Shown here in pieces: positions 11,635-24,000 of a DNA stretch of 64,000 nucleotides. Every line of letters begins with the position of its first letter. Position 1 is the stretch's first letter. The position numbers and the translations under genes are program-made. The notes under the pieces were generated by a model that worked only from the letters and a program-made list of their open reading frames with translations, ran no database searches and was not told the origin of the DNA. The stretch covers positions 1 to 64,000 of the forward strand of contig NW_013546956.1 in assembly GCF_000711695.1 (NCBI RefSeq), written 5' to 3'. The DNA is from Tilletiaria anomala UBC 951. Lineage: Eukaryota > Basidiomycota > Exobasidiomycetes > Georgefischeriales > Tilletiariaceae.

Positions 11635-14600
11635 TTAAGATCGCCACAGTCCAAAGTACGGTGTACGTTTGGAAGCTAATACATGGTTGGCCGAGAGGCT
11701 TCTACCGATGGTCGCTGTGCCGTGATAGGTCGTAGATTTGGGATTAAGAGCGCTACCCTTCTCCTTTTCAGGTTGCGGGCTGCCGCGGATGAACGAGTTC
11801 ACCCCTTCGGCTATGACCTCGGTGGCCAAGCTGACGGGACGGAAAGCGGCGGCTGTCACGCCTGGAGGCAATACCTGTTGCGATGGCAAAGCAAGTGCAA
11901 TTCGGGAGCGAGCGTCCGCCAGGGCTGCTTCATGTGGAGTTGGCAACACCGGCCCGCCGTGTGCGTGCTCGTGCCAATCTTCCGGATCATAATTAGCGCG
12001 AGCCGTGCGAAGTTGCTCCAGGATCTGCTCGGAGCAAGAGAACATCAACGTGGGTTCTCCAAGAGCGTCGGTCTTTGAAACTCACCTTTTCATGCTTTTC
12101 AATTTCGCTGTCGAGGACGCCCTTTCCAATAGATGCCCAGTCTTCTACCCGTTCGCGATGCAAGCGATCTATCTCGCTGCTGGTGACATTCAGTACGGTC
12201 TCGCATTTGGCAGCGACCGCCTCCGAGTATCGGCTGCTAGGCTTTGAGGGCGGTGGCGACGATATGTCCTCAGCCAGAGGGTCCGCTTCGCCTGTCGCTT
12301 CTCTATACCTGGCGAGTGTGGCCTTGTGCGTGTCCAGAAGATTCTGCAAAGGAAACTCGAGTCAACTCGCGGAAACATCCTTAAATCGATTTCAAGACCC
12401 ACCAATGCGTGCGCATGCATTCGTGAGACATCTTTTAAACGCTCGTGCTGTCGCAACATGTCCAGGCGTGCATGCTCCTCATGAATATCGGCGATCTCTT
12501 GCAGACACTCGGCAGTTCCTTGTAGTGCCTTCGTGAGGCCGATGCATTCGATGCAGCCGTCACGCCAGCACCAGGCTCCCTGCTCATTGTTCACACCCGA
12601 GTCACTGCGTCGGCCGACATTGCCCATGGGCGGGCCATGCTGGAAGCTGGTCTGCAAAGCTCCTGCATCAGCGGCGAGATGACCTTTGATGAGGCGGAGC
12701 AACGCGAATGAGAGCTCTCGGTGCGCTTGAGAGGTGGAGACTGCATCATCACGGAAGGCGCGCCAGGCGGGCATGACGCCAAGGGATCCGTTCAGATTGG
12801 CAGGCACTCTGAACATGCCATTGATGGCTTTTTCATTGGCGGCTTCGAAGCGGTCCACAGCATCGCTCTCAAGCGCGGCCTCTGCTGCATCAATGTTGAA
12901 CTCCGGATGCCAGGTCTGCGCAAAGAGCGTAGCTGGGTTGTAAGAGCGCGTTTCTGTGAGGTAGCCTTGTGCTTGCCTTTTCCATTCAATCTCGTCGCTC
13001 TCTGAGAGAAAGAGCATCAGCGCATCATCGTAGCGCAGGATCGGATGACGAGCGATGCGGCTGAGCCAGAGCTGCAGGTCGACCCTACGAGTCTCGATGA
13101 AGGAAGCGGAAAAGCGACCAGAGTATTGCTTTTCCGGCAGTGCAGGCAGCGCCAGCGCTGGATACCTTCGGCCGAGCACAGTAGCGAGCCAGACGAATTG
13201 GTTGAAGCGACGCACGACGGTGAGGATGGCTCCGACTGCGTCAGGCATCTCCGCCGGGTCGTACGGCAGCTCGCCCTCTGCATCCGTCTGTGTCCCTTCT
13301 TTATTGTACTCGTCCTCTTCCGCTGCCTCGGGTGGGAAAGTCGAGGTAACGTGAAAGACGGTGTACTCTTGTATGCCGCTCATCTTGAAGCGCTTTTGCG
13401 GACTGTGCACACTGACAACGAATGGCCGGGACTTTTCCTTCCAGCGAGGTCCGTGCGAGCCGCTGACGACAAAGTGCTGACTCTGTTCTGCGTTCGAGCT
13501 GCTGCGCTGCATCGCAGAGAGCGTTGTTCGGTCTTGGTTGACGGAAGTGGGCGAGAGGAGATAGTCTTCGACGCCACTGGTGACAAAGTTGCTAAATCGG
13601 TTGAGGCTTTTGCCGCCGAAGAGCCAGCTTGGCTTTCCTTCTTTTACCTCGCCCTCGTCTTCCAGGCTATGAAGATCTTGCGCAGTCGCCAAAGGTGAAG
13701 GGGTCACTTCTTGTGATGCAGACATGCTGCGGAATGCACTTAGAGCGCCGATCGCGTTGCTGTGGCGCTTGCCGCTCGCGTCAGAGGCGTTGCCATTGGC
13801 GGTAGATGTTTTTGCGTCGGCGGACGAAAGAATCGCCTGCGAAGCGACACGCATGTCCACGACCGGCTTGGTCGGATTTCCCGCGCTCACGCCCTGAGTC
13901 TCGCAGGAGCCCTGGCGCGACAGAGGGTGGGGCGTCGTCGCCGCGAAGTTCGTGAGTGTCTGCTGTGCGTCAACGCGCGGTCCTTCTGGTTGCTCCTGTA
14001 ATGCAGCTGCTGCTCCCGCTGGCTCAACGTCATGGACTGGAGGAGGGATCATGGTAAAGTCTTGAATGTAGCAGTACCATCCATTTGGCACCAAGCCGTG
14101 CAGGTCGAAGCGTTGTTCCAGCGGCGCATCAGGCTTGGTGCTAGCCCTGACAACAGCAAGGGACCAGCCGCCGGCAAGCGCTTCACTTAGAATTTCGAAC
14201 GACTGCCCAGCGCGGAGCGAGAGCTCATTGAATGCTGCTTCGCCGACAATGTCGAACAGAGCACGGGCCGGTCGGCCCGGTGGGAGCGAAACGGTCGGAA
14301 CAGCAGGAGCAAAATCCTCCTCAGCTACTTTCAAAGGTGCGGGCTCTTCCGCGCGAGCCGAAGAAACAGTGGCAGTCGCTTCTGTGGTAGCACTTTTTGG
14401 AGGCAGAGCGTCGCTCAAAGCTCCATTGATGTCCTGCATGTCAAAGCCCTGGCCGTTGCGCAGAATCATGTTACCCTTGGTGAGATCGTGGGCATTTGGC
14501 GCCTGGCTGACGATGGATGTGCGCGCTGAATGATTCAGCGAGCTCTCGTATGGCGATGGGGCGACCGACCCTAAATCGACCGCTGCGGCTGGGTCGACAG

Positions 14601-15687
14601 CACTCGCACGGTCCGTGTTCTGAGAGGCAGTCGACGCGCTATTGGGCGTGGGTGTCCCCAGTGAGCTGAGCTGCTGAGCCACTACGGTGCCAAAGGACAG
14701 ATTCCGGATTGCGGCAGATGGCTCGTCTCGTAGGTGTGTCTGTTCGGAGCCTTTCGGAAGCACATCATCTGCCGCGACTTCAGTGAGGATAGGCGTTTCC
14801 ACCATGTTTTTCCCGCTCGAAATGGCTTTGGCTAGCACGTTCGCAGCATGACTTGCGGTAGGATTGATTCCTTTGACAGTAAGCATGCTAGCCGAGCTGA
14901 CGAAGCGATCATGGCCTCGGGCGTTGCTGTTGCCACCGCTACTAGCTGCAACCAAGGCGCCTTCATCATCCGATTCGGCTCCTCCTGCTCCATTCCACGC
15001 GGCACGTTCCAGATCATCGGGTGACTGTTGCTGGCCATTATTGTACCTCTCTTCGGGTAGGTGTACTCGCGTTGATGTGATCCACGCGTCAACGGAGCTC
15101 TGGGTTGCAGTTGGAAAAGGCGGTGGGTCGAACAGACTTTGCAGTATGTGTGCTGAGGTCGAGCCATTCGCCTGCTTTGCCTTTCTGGGCTTTTGCGTTC
15201 GATTTGCTTCCTCGCTGTCCTCTTCATCGGCAATGAGCATGCTTCTAGCGGTTGAAAAGCGGGCAGTGCTCATGCCGTCGTCGAGCCTGCTGTGGGAGCC
15301 GAGTGTGGACTCTGGGACATCCACATGGTATCGCCCATTGCTGTTGCTACTCGCGTCAGCGGCCAGCACCTGCTCTTCGGCTGCTCGCTTTGCGACTTGC
15401 TGCATTCGACACTCGTCCCACACAGCTCTTCCGTCATGCTGCCCCTGCCGCTGCCCTACCCCGCTGCTCGAGTATGAAGATTGGCCATCGTTTGTGATTT
15501 GTGCACTGACGTACTCTCTGAAAGCTTCGCTATTGAGCGTCCCTGTGAATGCGGACGACAGATGGGACGGCTTCGGCGGCTTGATGGGTCCTGCCCGTGA
15601 TAGAGTCGACGCGCTGCTGCTGGTTCCGTCCAGACCGGGGCTGGCGCTTGGACCTGTACTGCGCGGGGTGGACACGGTGTACGTCAT
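11635..15687 (-). CDS. SH3-PX-BAR sorting nexin (SNX9/18-like)
   Basis: Three coding exons on the minus strand: 15687-12403, 12343-12086 and 12024-11635, giving 1310 aa. Residues 1-465 are low-complexity Ser/Ala-rich and probably disordered. An SH3 domain follows at about 467-535 (RPARALFDIV, ELSLRAGQSFEI, GLVPNGW). A PX domain lies at about 754-892 (RPFVVSVHSPQKR, RRFNQFVWLATVLGRRYP, LQLWLSRIARHPIL), predicted to bind phosphoinositides. A BAR-like helical region spans about 920-1190, continuing across both splice sites (ALNLLDTHKATLARYREA). Human proteins with this SH3-PX-BAR order act in endocytosis and membrane tubulation. The short introns are phase 0 with good consensus. Assignment to the SNX9 group rests on domain order only. 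Confidence 0.88.
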
Positions 15688-16169
15688 GGAGACAACAGTG
15701 ATGATGCGCGCAACTTTCTTCGATCGACGGGCTCACCCCGACGCTTGTGTGTTTCATACACGCAGCAGAACTGAACAGAGGGTATCGCTCCCACCTGCCA
15801 ATCGGCATGGACCTTGTAGCCAACAAAGAGGTCTCCGAGTACAAGGACAAAGTACATGGACATCACCAAACATGCTTTCAGGCGCGTGTCGTGGAGCTCC
15901 ACATTGGCGACTTCCTCACTAGGGGGTTTGACCGATCATCCGCCACGCTGGAGGTTGCACCGAATTAACAGTATGTAGTCATCTTCGAGATATTCATTGT
16001 TCGATGTCTTCCTCTGATGATGAGAGGGAAGAAGGGAATCTACCAGTCGCGTCACGCAGGCCCCAGGAATGCATCAAATAGCAAGAGCCACTGTAGCACA
16101 TGCACATCACGTCCTGGGATCAGGGGCGATGCGCAATCCTCTGGGGACATAATTCATCGCCCGCCCCGG
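15688..16169. other. Intergenic, sorting nexin promoter side
   Basis: 482 bases between the sorting nexin start (minus) and the PAN5 stop (minus). It must hold the sorting nexin promoter. No conserved motif, repeat or RNA was recognised. Confidence 0.5.
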
Positions 16170-17315
16170 CTACGACGATCTATTGGCCAGGCGGTCAGCC
16201 TTCGCTTTGATGCTCTGGACCAAGTCCCGGTTGCACGGCGTGGCGATGCCCATCTGCTCCCCCCAGCGAGCAATCGTCCCGTTGAGAAAATCAATTTCGG
16301 TGCTGCCGCGGGCGCTGTGAATATCTTGCACCATGCTGCTCCAGTTGAGTGCCGTCAGCTCAATCACGTCACGCACGTGCTGCAGCAGCGCGCTGTAGGA
16401 CAGTTGTTGTAGCGGTTCCTGCCCCTGCTGTCCCTGTTGCTGCATTCGGGCTTGCAGGACATTGGCACACTCGCGCACGATAACAGGCACCTTGTCTCTT
16501 ATGTGCCCACGCTCCAGCAACTCGCCATTCTTGCATTCCTCCAACGCCGTTAAAGGATTCAGAACACAGTTTGCCACGAGCTTGCGGAGTGAGCGCATGG
16601 CAAAGTCCCTGCTGCCTTCTAGGTAGATTGCCAATGACGAGCACATGTAGGGCAGGGAGAGCATGCAGATAGCACTTTGTACGGTTTTGTACGGGTCATC
16701 CGCACTGGTAGTAGAAGCGGCGGAGTGTAGGCAGGGAGGGTATTCCATGGTAGTGAGGAGATGTTGCTCAACCTGCGAGCTGATTCTGTCGTCCTGCACA
16801 CGGGAGAGGCCAAAGTGCATGGTGCCCTTGGCGGCATGTACAACTTTCAGGTGCTCCTTGCGCCACGTGCCGTGCGTGTTGCTGCCAAGGATGATATACG
16901 GCTTCGCCGCCGGATCAGACGCGAAGAAGCGCTTCACAATAGCTTCATCTTGACCAACGCCATTTTGCAGTAGGACCAGGGTGCCTGGGGTCGGGCGAGC
17001 ACACAGTCTCGGTACCAGAGGCTCCATGGCTGAGAGGGTGATGTCTGCTTTCAAAGCGATAACGAGGATGTCGATGGGAGAGTCGCTGCGGGCGATCTCA
17101 AAGCCATCTTGGTGGTCAACTGCACCATCGCGCTCGACCTTGATCGACAGAGGTTCACTGCGGTCGCACCGTGCTTTCCGTTGCTTTTCGCTAAGGTGTA
17201 AGCAGATATGCGCAGGTGCTGCTGCAGGTAGGGAGGGGCTGCTGTTTAGAGCGCGCTTGAGATGAAACGCAAACAACGAGCCGACGGAGCCGACGCCAAG
17301 GATGTGGATGTTCAT
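16170..17315 (-). CDS. PAN5: 2-dehydropantoate 2-reductase (ketopantoate reductase)
   Basis: Single-exon gene of 381 aa, starting at the first ATG (MNIHILGVGSVGSLFAF). The NADPH-binding GxGxxG loop is at residues 7-12. LLQNGVGQ is the conserved family loop. The C-terminal domain has RKLVANCVLNPLTALEE, whose Lys and Asn correspond to the catalytic residues of E. coli PanE, and SSMVQDIHSARGSTEIDFLNG, the substrate-binding block. The enzyme reduces ketopantoate to pantoate on the way to pantothenate and coenzyme A. Length is slightly above the bacterial enzyme because of short Ser/Ala- and Gln-rich inserts. It shares a 315-bp divergent intergenic region with the aminotransferase gene. Confidence 0.93.
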   Translation of the reverse strand: MNIHILGVGSVGSLFAFHLKRALNSSPSLPAAAPAHICLHLSEKQRKARCDRSEPLSIKVERDGAVDHQDGFEIARSDSPIDILVIALKADITLSAMEPLVPRLCARPTPGTLVLLQNGVGQDEAIVKRFFASDPAAKPYIILGSNTHGTWRKEHLKVVHAAKGTMHFGLSRVQDDRISSQVEQHLLTTMEYPPCLHSAASTTSADDPYKTVQSAICMLSLPYMCSSLAIYLEGSRDFAMRSLRKLVANCVLNPLTALEECKNGELLERGHIRDKVPVIVRECANVLQARMQQQGQQGQEPLQQLSYSALLQHVRDVIELTALNWSSMVQDIHSARGSTEIDFLNGTIARWGEQMGIATPCNRDLVQSIKAKADRLANRSS

Positions 17316-17630
17316 CCTTCACCTCACGTACAGTCGACCTCATGTCCTCGACCTTTGCATTGACTTGGTCGCAACTCGCATCCCATAGAGGGAAGGGACG
17401 AGGATAGGGGAGAAACGAGGATTGAGAGGTGGAGAAAGGGCGATTCAATTTGAGCGTTTTTGTGCGATGGATAGAGAAGTTTCGTGGCTCTCCGCGATTG
17501 CCGTCCTCGGAGAAAGCATAATCACTCCCTCGCGCTCATTGTCAGCTCACATAACTACATACAGTAGAGGCGGCACTTCATATTGGCAAAGAAACTGCTA
17601 TCCACTCGTCTCTCACTGGCACCACCCAAT
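17316..17630. promoter_or_regulatory. Divergent promoter region PAN5 / aminotransferase
   Basis: 315 bases between two divergent ATG codons, so the promoters of both genes must lie here. No recognisable box was identified. Confidence 0.5.
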
Positions 17631-19272
17631 ATGACGAGTTCGTTGCCGAAATATTCGCTCAATCCGCACCTCTTACATGACACGATTGAGCCGCCGGTGG
17701 CTTTGGCGAGAGCATGGGCTTCGTCCTTTCCCTTGCCAGCCTCGCCGTGTCCAACGGTAGCGCTGATCAACCTTGCACAGGGCGTGCCCGGCACCGACCC
17801 TCCCCCTACTTTTACCGACAAGCTCAAGTCTGCGAAAATTCAGCATGACTACGGCGATGTGTTCGGGTCCCCCAAGTTGCGCCAAGCATTCGCACGGGAT
17901 CTGAACACCGTGTATCGCGGAGATTTGACAGCCTCACAGCGGGCAGAGCGCGGTGCCGTCAAGATGGAAGACGTCTGCATCACTTCAGGCGCCAATATGG
18001 CATTTGCAGCTGTAGTGCAGGCGCTCGCAGCCAAGGGCGACACAATCGTGCTTCCAACGCCTTGGGTGCGTGTGGGCTTTCTTCATCATTAGATCACTCG
18101 ATACTGACGATCTCACGCGTCGTTGGATCTGCAGTATTTCAAGTGAGCGACTCCCATTCCCGAAGTCTGTGGCCACTCTGACGACCGATGGCGCACCACA
18201 GCCACTACATGACGCTCACTTCGCTCGGCATAGAAGCGCAACCACTCCACACGGCTGCACCAGGCTTTGTTGTCACACCCGCGATGTTCCGAACAGCGAT
18301 AGACGCCTGCAAGGCGAGGAATGGCTCGGCACCGAAAGCTTTGGTGCTCGTGACACCGAACAATCCGACTGGCACGATTTATTCACCGTCCCGGCTCACC
18401 GAGCTGGCGCAGCTATGCAGGCAGCACAGAATTGCGCTGATACTCGACGAGACGTACCGCGACTTTTTGCTTGACGAGGCAAGGTCAGCGAGGTCACGTC
18501 CGCATCAGCTCTTTGGAAATGAGCCAGCGGCAGATCCGAGAACCCCGTGGGACTGGAGAGACAGTGAGAGTGGTAGATAATAATGCGCTCAAACGGTACC
18601 CGGCTGACGCCATGTACAGCGCTCATTCACATTTCCTCCTTCTCGAAGTCGTATGCTATACCCGGTCACCGTCTCGGTGCGATCGCTTGCCATCCAGCAC
18701 TGCTTGCGAGGGTCGGAGGCACGCTAGCCGCTCCATCCGAGACAGATGCACAGCAGCAAAGGCAGCCGAAAGGCAAGTACGGCCCTATCGCCAAGGCGCT
18801 CGATAATCTGCAAATCTGCCCACCGTTACTGAGCACGCAAGTGGCAGTGGCCTGGTCTGTCGAGGACAGCGGGCAGCAGCAGTGGCGCGTGGAGACGGCC
18901 GCCGAACTCTACACGCGACGGACGCTGTTCAAGGAGGCGGTCGAAGGGCTCTCTGTGCAGAGCGGAGGCGCTTGGCAGATCGAGAGCATGGGCGCTTACT
19001 ATGCGTTTGTGAAGCATCCTTGGACAGGCAAGCTTGACAGTGAGAGTGTCGCGCGGGCGCTGGCCGGGCTCGTCGGCGTCATCACGCTTCCTGGCTCGTT
19101 CTTCATGCCTCCATCTACTGGCGGGGGATCTACGGGGGGTGCGGAGGAGCGGCTCCGCTTTTCGATCGCCAATGTCAGCGCAGACAGGCTCCGCAACTTG
19201 CCGGAACGTCTGCATCTTTTAGACGCTCTGTGGCACGATAGAGGCATAGGCTTTGGTATTGAAATGAAATAG
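17631..19272 (+). CDS. PLP-dependent class I/II aminotransferase
   Basis: Four exons: 17631-18065, 18135-18142, 18202-18563 and 18620-19272, giving 485 aa. The fold-type I landmarks are in order: GDVFGSPKLRQAFA, ITSGANMAFAAV, PTPWYFNHYM, VTPNNPTGTIYS, ILDETYRDF and SSFSKSYAIPGHRLG, where the Lys of SKSY is the predicted Schiff-base residue. FSIANVSADRLRNLPERL closes the small domain. The second exon is 8 nt (TATTTCAA) and is required, because it supplies the invariant YFN of PWYFNH. The third intron is needed to pass an in-frame stop and restores LIHISSFSK. The substrate cannot be named from sequence. The start MTSSLPKY is the first ATG in frame. Confidence 0.9.
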
Positions 19273-19551
19273 ACATGGACCACAGAATCAGGAGACGCCA
19301 TTGCGCTTGATAGGTTCTATAAATTGTTTATGCCCTCCCAGCTCACCAAAAAAGGGGGGAAAGGAGGTAGTCGTGCGGCCAACCGAACGCATCGGTGTGC
19401 TTAACGCCTTCCCCACGAGCTTTGTGTTCGCTGCGGCACCTGGTGGGTGACGCAGAGCAGTGTGGCGGACACGCGCTGAAGGGTGTACACCTGGAATGCA
19501 GCTGAAACCACCCGCCTGAAAATGACGGGAGCAAAAAAATGTAACGAGGAC

Positions 19552-19557
19552 AAAAAA
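19552..19557 (-). terminator. Pol III T-run terminator of tRNA-Leu(CAG)
   Basis: Six consecutive T on the minus strand, eight bases past the tRNA 3' end, as expected for RNA polymerase III termination. Confidence 0.75.
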
Positions 19558-19564
19558 GAAACTG

Positions 19565-19669
19565 TGACGACTGTGGGATTCGAACCCACGAACCCGAAGG
19601 ACTGCGAATGGGCATAACCGAGTGGTTAACACCTGAACACAGCACGTTTGACCGCTTCGCTAAATCGCC
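19565..19669 (-). tRNA. tRNA-Leu(CAG) with intron
   Basis: A full cloverleaf folds on the minus strand. The acceptor stem GGCGATT pairs with AGTCGTC (two G-U pairs) and the discriminator is A. The anticodon stem CTGTG pairs with CGCAG around the loop TT-CAG-G, giving anticodon CAG at 19635-19633. A 24-nt intron (19631-19608) sits at the canonical position after base 37. A long variable arm (TCCTTCGGGTTC) and the T arm GTGGG-TTCGAAT-CCCAC fit a class II leucine tRNA. No CCA is encoded, as usual in eukaryotes. Intron ends may shift by a base. Confidence 0.92.
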
Positions 19670-21023
19670 GCGATTCATGTTAGGGCAATAGTGTATGCAA
19701 TTATATACCCTCAAATTACCAATTGGGGAACATTATTTTGATTTCGCTCCGGTAGACCCAATCGCTGCAACTAGTGAACACCGGTCATCAGGTGACTAGC
19801 TGGGGGATTTGGGAGTGCGCTGGCATATGTAGCCTGTGGGCGCGCTATCCCTGTACCATCATTGCATTTGGAGGCCATGTTTCCAGCAGTGCATTATTCC
19901 AATTACTGACTTAGGCTAGTCGCTGATTCCTTGCGAGCCCATTCGGAGATCGCAACTGATGCTGAGAAATGGAATGTACTGCTGGGAAAACGATAGTGAA
20001 AGAGACGGTGCAACGCCCCTTGCAATCTAAAACACCCGCGAATCTGCCAGGAAGGCATCCGACTTCACTTGCTTCTATATGTCAAGATGCCACAGCTGCT
20101 TCCCTGGCTTTTCTTGATTTGAAGTAGGGCGGCAACGGGCCCCTTATCGCTCGGGGACGAACTGGCTGGAGGCAGCTGGCAGAGGTGTCAGAACTCGGAA
20201 GCTTTTTGAAAGTATGACGCTCGCTGGCACATCGACAGATTGAAAACACATAGAGAGCAAAGTCCCACGTTTTAAGTGAAGGCCAGGCCAGGTTGTTCCC
20301 GCGAAGGGCAAGTTGAATTTGGGATTGCCATTCGCAAGTTGAGAGCGCGCGCAGAAGTATGCATGTAGACTGTCGCTACCGGAAGAGTAGGCGTGTAACA
20401 CTATTGTATAGTATGTACTCTCCGGCATTTGGAAGCGCGCAGCGTAGATAGTTTGGAGTGGAAGCGGAGCGTCAGATGGACGATCATCCCATACCTGCTT
20501 GTTCTCTTCCTGGTTGGTTCTGGCCATTTCTACATCACTTTTAGATGTCACCTCCTTTCCCTTCCTCACTCTTGTTCTCTTTGGGGCTCTTTGCGGATTT
20601 TCTCGGGGCATTCGTGTAACTCTTGGGCTTGGCAAAAGGCAGGAAGATTCTGGTTCCATTTACAGGGCACTTCCCAGGGGTTCGGTGCAGCATCGTCCGT
20701 CATCTTCGGGGTCTGGGAGGGGTTGCACACCACAGCTGCTCCATCGTCACGCTCAACACCATCTACCAATCTAAATCAAGGGACTCCTTTGCTCTGTCAT
20801 CTGCATACCACCGAAAAACAGAACAGTATACACGACCTTTTCCTTGCCGCCTCCGCCGCAACTGCGCCCTCCCTCCCACCCTGTACTAGAGTAGGTCCGG
20901 TTGCCACCTGCTCCTGACCAACACAAAAGCCTTTCGTTCGGTGCTTTTGTCTCGCCAAAGTAGCGAAGGCAGCAGTGAAGGTTTCTTTCCGCCTGGTCCT
21001 GTTCGAGTATCTATTCGCTGGCG
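19670..21023. other. Intergenic, upstream of the two-RRM gene
   Basis: 1.35 kb between the tRNA and the RRM-protein start. It contains a 171-codon open frame on the minus strand (20144-20659) with no family signature, probably not a gene. The part nearest 21024 is likely 5' UTR and promoter. No repeats or RNA genes were recognised. Confidence 0.4.
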
Positions 21024-24000
21024 ATGGAGGCAGCAGCAGAAAAAGATCAGCCAGGGTTAAGCTCCGCTTCCGGCGACGCTGTTCCCACCCTCTCGGGAAA
21101 TGCAGCGTCAAGCACTGGCGCAGCCGATCCAATCACTGTGAGTCATTTGGAATGCGTGGCGTGGTAGCAGCCATTTCACTGAAACTATGTTCGTTCTACC
21201 AGGGCCATCGCACGACACTGTCCACGAACTCTAGCAACAGCACCAACTTCGCAATAGCACCGGCGCAGACGCCACGTACTACGAGCAGCGGAAGCGGCTT
21301 AGACGGAAGGGAGAGCGCTGGCGGAGTTGCCAGCCCCCGGGGTAGCAGCGGTGGCAGCGGCAGCGGCGCTGGTGTGGGGGTCGCGAGCTTGGGCAGTGCA
21401 GGAAGCTTGCCGCACCCTTCGCTGCTGGTCTCAAGCGGCTCACAGTATAGCTCAGGGGACCGAGGCACTAGGATGCTAGGGCCTCACGCTCATTCCTCGC
21501 CTTTTGGTGCCCCCTTCTCCAACGCCCCAAGCCCTCTGCCGCACCCGTCCACGCTACAGGCCAATTACGGCAGTGCTGGCAGCAGCAACCCGGCGCTGTT
21601 TGGCCGAGCGGCAAGCATCGCTTTGCCGTCCGTATACGGCCTTAGCTCGTTTGCTACCTCGCCCGGTGGTGCGAGCCTCGTACCCTCGAATGCGGCGGCG
21701 ATGCTGAGCGGGAACCGCGCTTCGTTCTCAGGCGTTCCATCCGCCAACGAAGCTGCCGTTGCCGCTGCGTACCTCCTAGCCACTTCGACACCGAGTCGCT
21801 GTGCGACGAGCGCTGACCCCCTGTGCGGCCGCAGGGGTGGCTTCGAGGGCGCCGGCGTCCCCGTCTCATCAGCAACCAGCGGCCCACTCTCCGCGTCCGA
21901 TCCCCGCACGCAGCTGTTTGTCGGCAATCTGCCGTACCGCGTGCGCTGGCAGGACCTCAAGGACCTCTTCCGCCGCTCCGGCACCGTCCTGCGCGCCGAT
22001 GTGGCGCTGACGCCTGACAACCGCTCCAAAGGCCATGGCACAGTATTGCTCGCGACCGAGGAGGATGCGCGACGCGCGGTCGAGATGTTCAACGGCTTTA
22101 CCTGGCAGGGACGCGTGCTCGAGGTGCGCATTGACCGCAGCGGGACCTTACTTGGCGGCGTCTATGCTGCCGGGCCCGGCGGAAATGCAGCTACGGGGCA
22201 GTTCTTGGGCCTTCCCCATGAGGTTGTCACCAGTCGACCCTGCGGTGTTGCAAGTGTGGGCGAAGATAATGCCTCGTTGCTCGCTGCGCAGCAGCCGGGA
22301 TATTCCTTCAGCTCCTCAACATTCCAGCAGCAGCAGCGATCGCTCGGTGGAGACCTGCTCTCTACTGCATCCTCGAGCATGCAGCATTTGCAGCGGTCGA
22401 CAAGCGGCACACCGCTTCCGCACCATCAGGCTAGTGGTGGCAGCTCCGCCGCTGGAATGAGCCCCGCATTAATCCCCTTCTTCGCTGCATCGGCTAGTGG
22501 TGCCTCGCCCGACCACCAGGGCGGGGTTCACGGTGTGTTGCCATACTCGGACGTGCATATACTTGGCGTTGCTGGCACTCGAGGCGGCGGCGGATCGCCC
22601 TACCTCGCCAATGCCCTGCCGGCGGGGAACGGCTCGATGGATGGCGCCTCGACGGCGACTTCTAGTGCAGCCGCTGCTGGCGGACAAGGGGGCTTGCACC
22701 AGCCGACATCGTACTACGGCCGCGTGCTATTCGTCGGCAACTTACCCTTCCAGTGCCAGTGGCAAGACTTGAAGGACCTCTTCCGCGCCGCGGGCGATAT
22801 TCAGCGCGCCGACGTGGCAGTCGGCCCCGAAGGCCGCAGTCGCGGGTTCGGCACAGTCCTCTTCGCCACTGCTGAAGATGCGCAGAATGCCGTGCGTATC
22901 TACCACGGGTGAGTCCAGGCTGCACGAGGCGAAGTTGTGAATGGCGGAGACGAGAGGCTGATAATCTGATTGATTTCTCACTTGGGCTCGTCCACAGCTA
23001 CGAGTACAACGGACGCACATTGAAAGTGCACTTTGACCGCTTTGCGCAAAATGTCGTCCCGCCACCCGGCTCGTTGCCTGCGACGCCGTCGCAGTACACG
23101 GGCGCATTCAGCGCCGCGCAGGCGTCGAGCAATGTCGCAGCTCCTACCGTCGCCGGCATCGCGCTGCCCAACGCTGCAGCGGCGGGCGGTGCATCACCTT
23201 ACATGATGATGCGTCTCGGCCAGCACTCGCAGCAGCCGCATCAGCACGTTCACCCGCAGTACCAGCAATACCCATCGCAGCAGTCATACTTGCGACAGGG
23301 CTATACAGCTCAGCAGCAATACATGGATACGATAGCTCGCAACAACTTGTTGCTCTCCGCTGCGGCAAGTCAGGGTAGCTCGCACGCATACAACGCGTAC
23401 AATGGCCCCAGCTGGGGTCAGCTGCCAGGCGGTAGCAGCGGCGAGAACGCTTTGAGTGGCCCAGCTGAGGTACCTGCATCCTTCAATGGCGCAGCGTACG
23501 ACGGCGACCTGCTCAGGTCCTCGGCTATCGGTACGGGCTCGAACGAGAGCGTGAGCGCGGGTGCTAGTGCAAGTGCGAGCGTAGTTTCTAGCACTGGCGC
23601 TGGAGAAGTACGTCAGGCGAGCCACCCGGCCCACCCGGGGCGCATCGATCTGCCTCCGCTAGGGTTTCACCCTTCGGCGTCGTTTTCCGCATTTTCACCC
23701 GGTGTGACGATGACGATGCTGGGCATTCCCATGACGCCAGGCATGCCTGGCTTCACGTTTGAGAACATCCCTCAGACGCCGCCAACACGCTTTGGTGCAC
23801 CGCTGCCGTTGCTGTCTCCCGGGGTGGGCGCGTTCAGCCCGCCCGTCGGCGGCGTAGCGCACCTCATCCCCGGTGGGCCCGTCACGCCTGGGGGGCAGCC
23901 GTTGAAACCGTACATGAATCCGGCGCCTGGTGCTCCTGTCCATATGCAACACTCGCATGCACACCAACATCAACATCCGGGGACGCCGAGCGCGCATCTG

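Noticed and set aside
13045-13698. Long plus-strand open frame opposite the sorting nexin gene
   Set aside because: It is the mirror of coding sequence with SH3/PX domains on the minus strand and has no domain of its own.
14864-15922. 352-codon plus-strand frame opposite the sorting nexin 5' end
   Set aside because: Shadow of the low-complexity N-terminal coding region.
20144-20659. 171-codon open frame on the minus strand
   Set aside because: No domain, biased composition without a repeat or signal peptide, and it overlaps the probable leader and promoter of the two-RRM gene. Probably chance.
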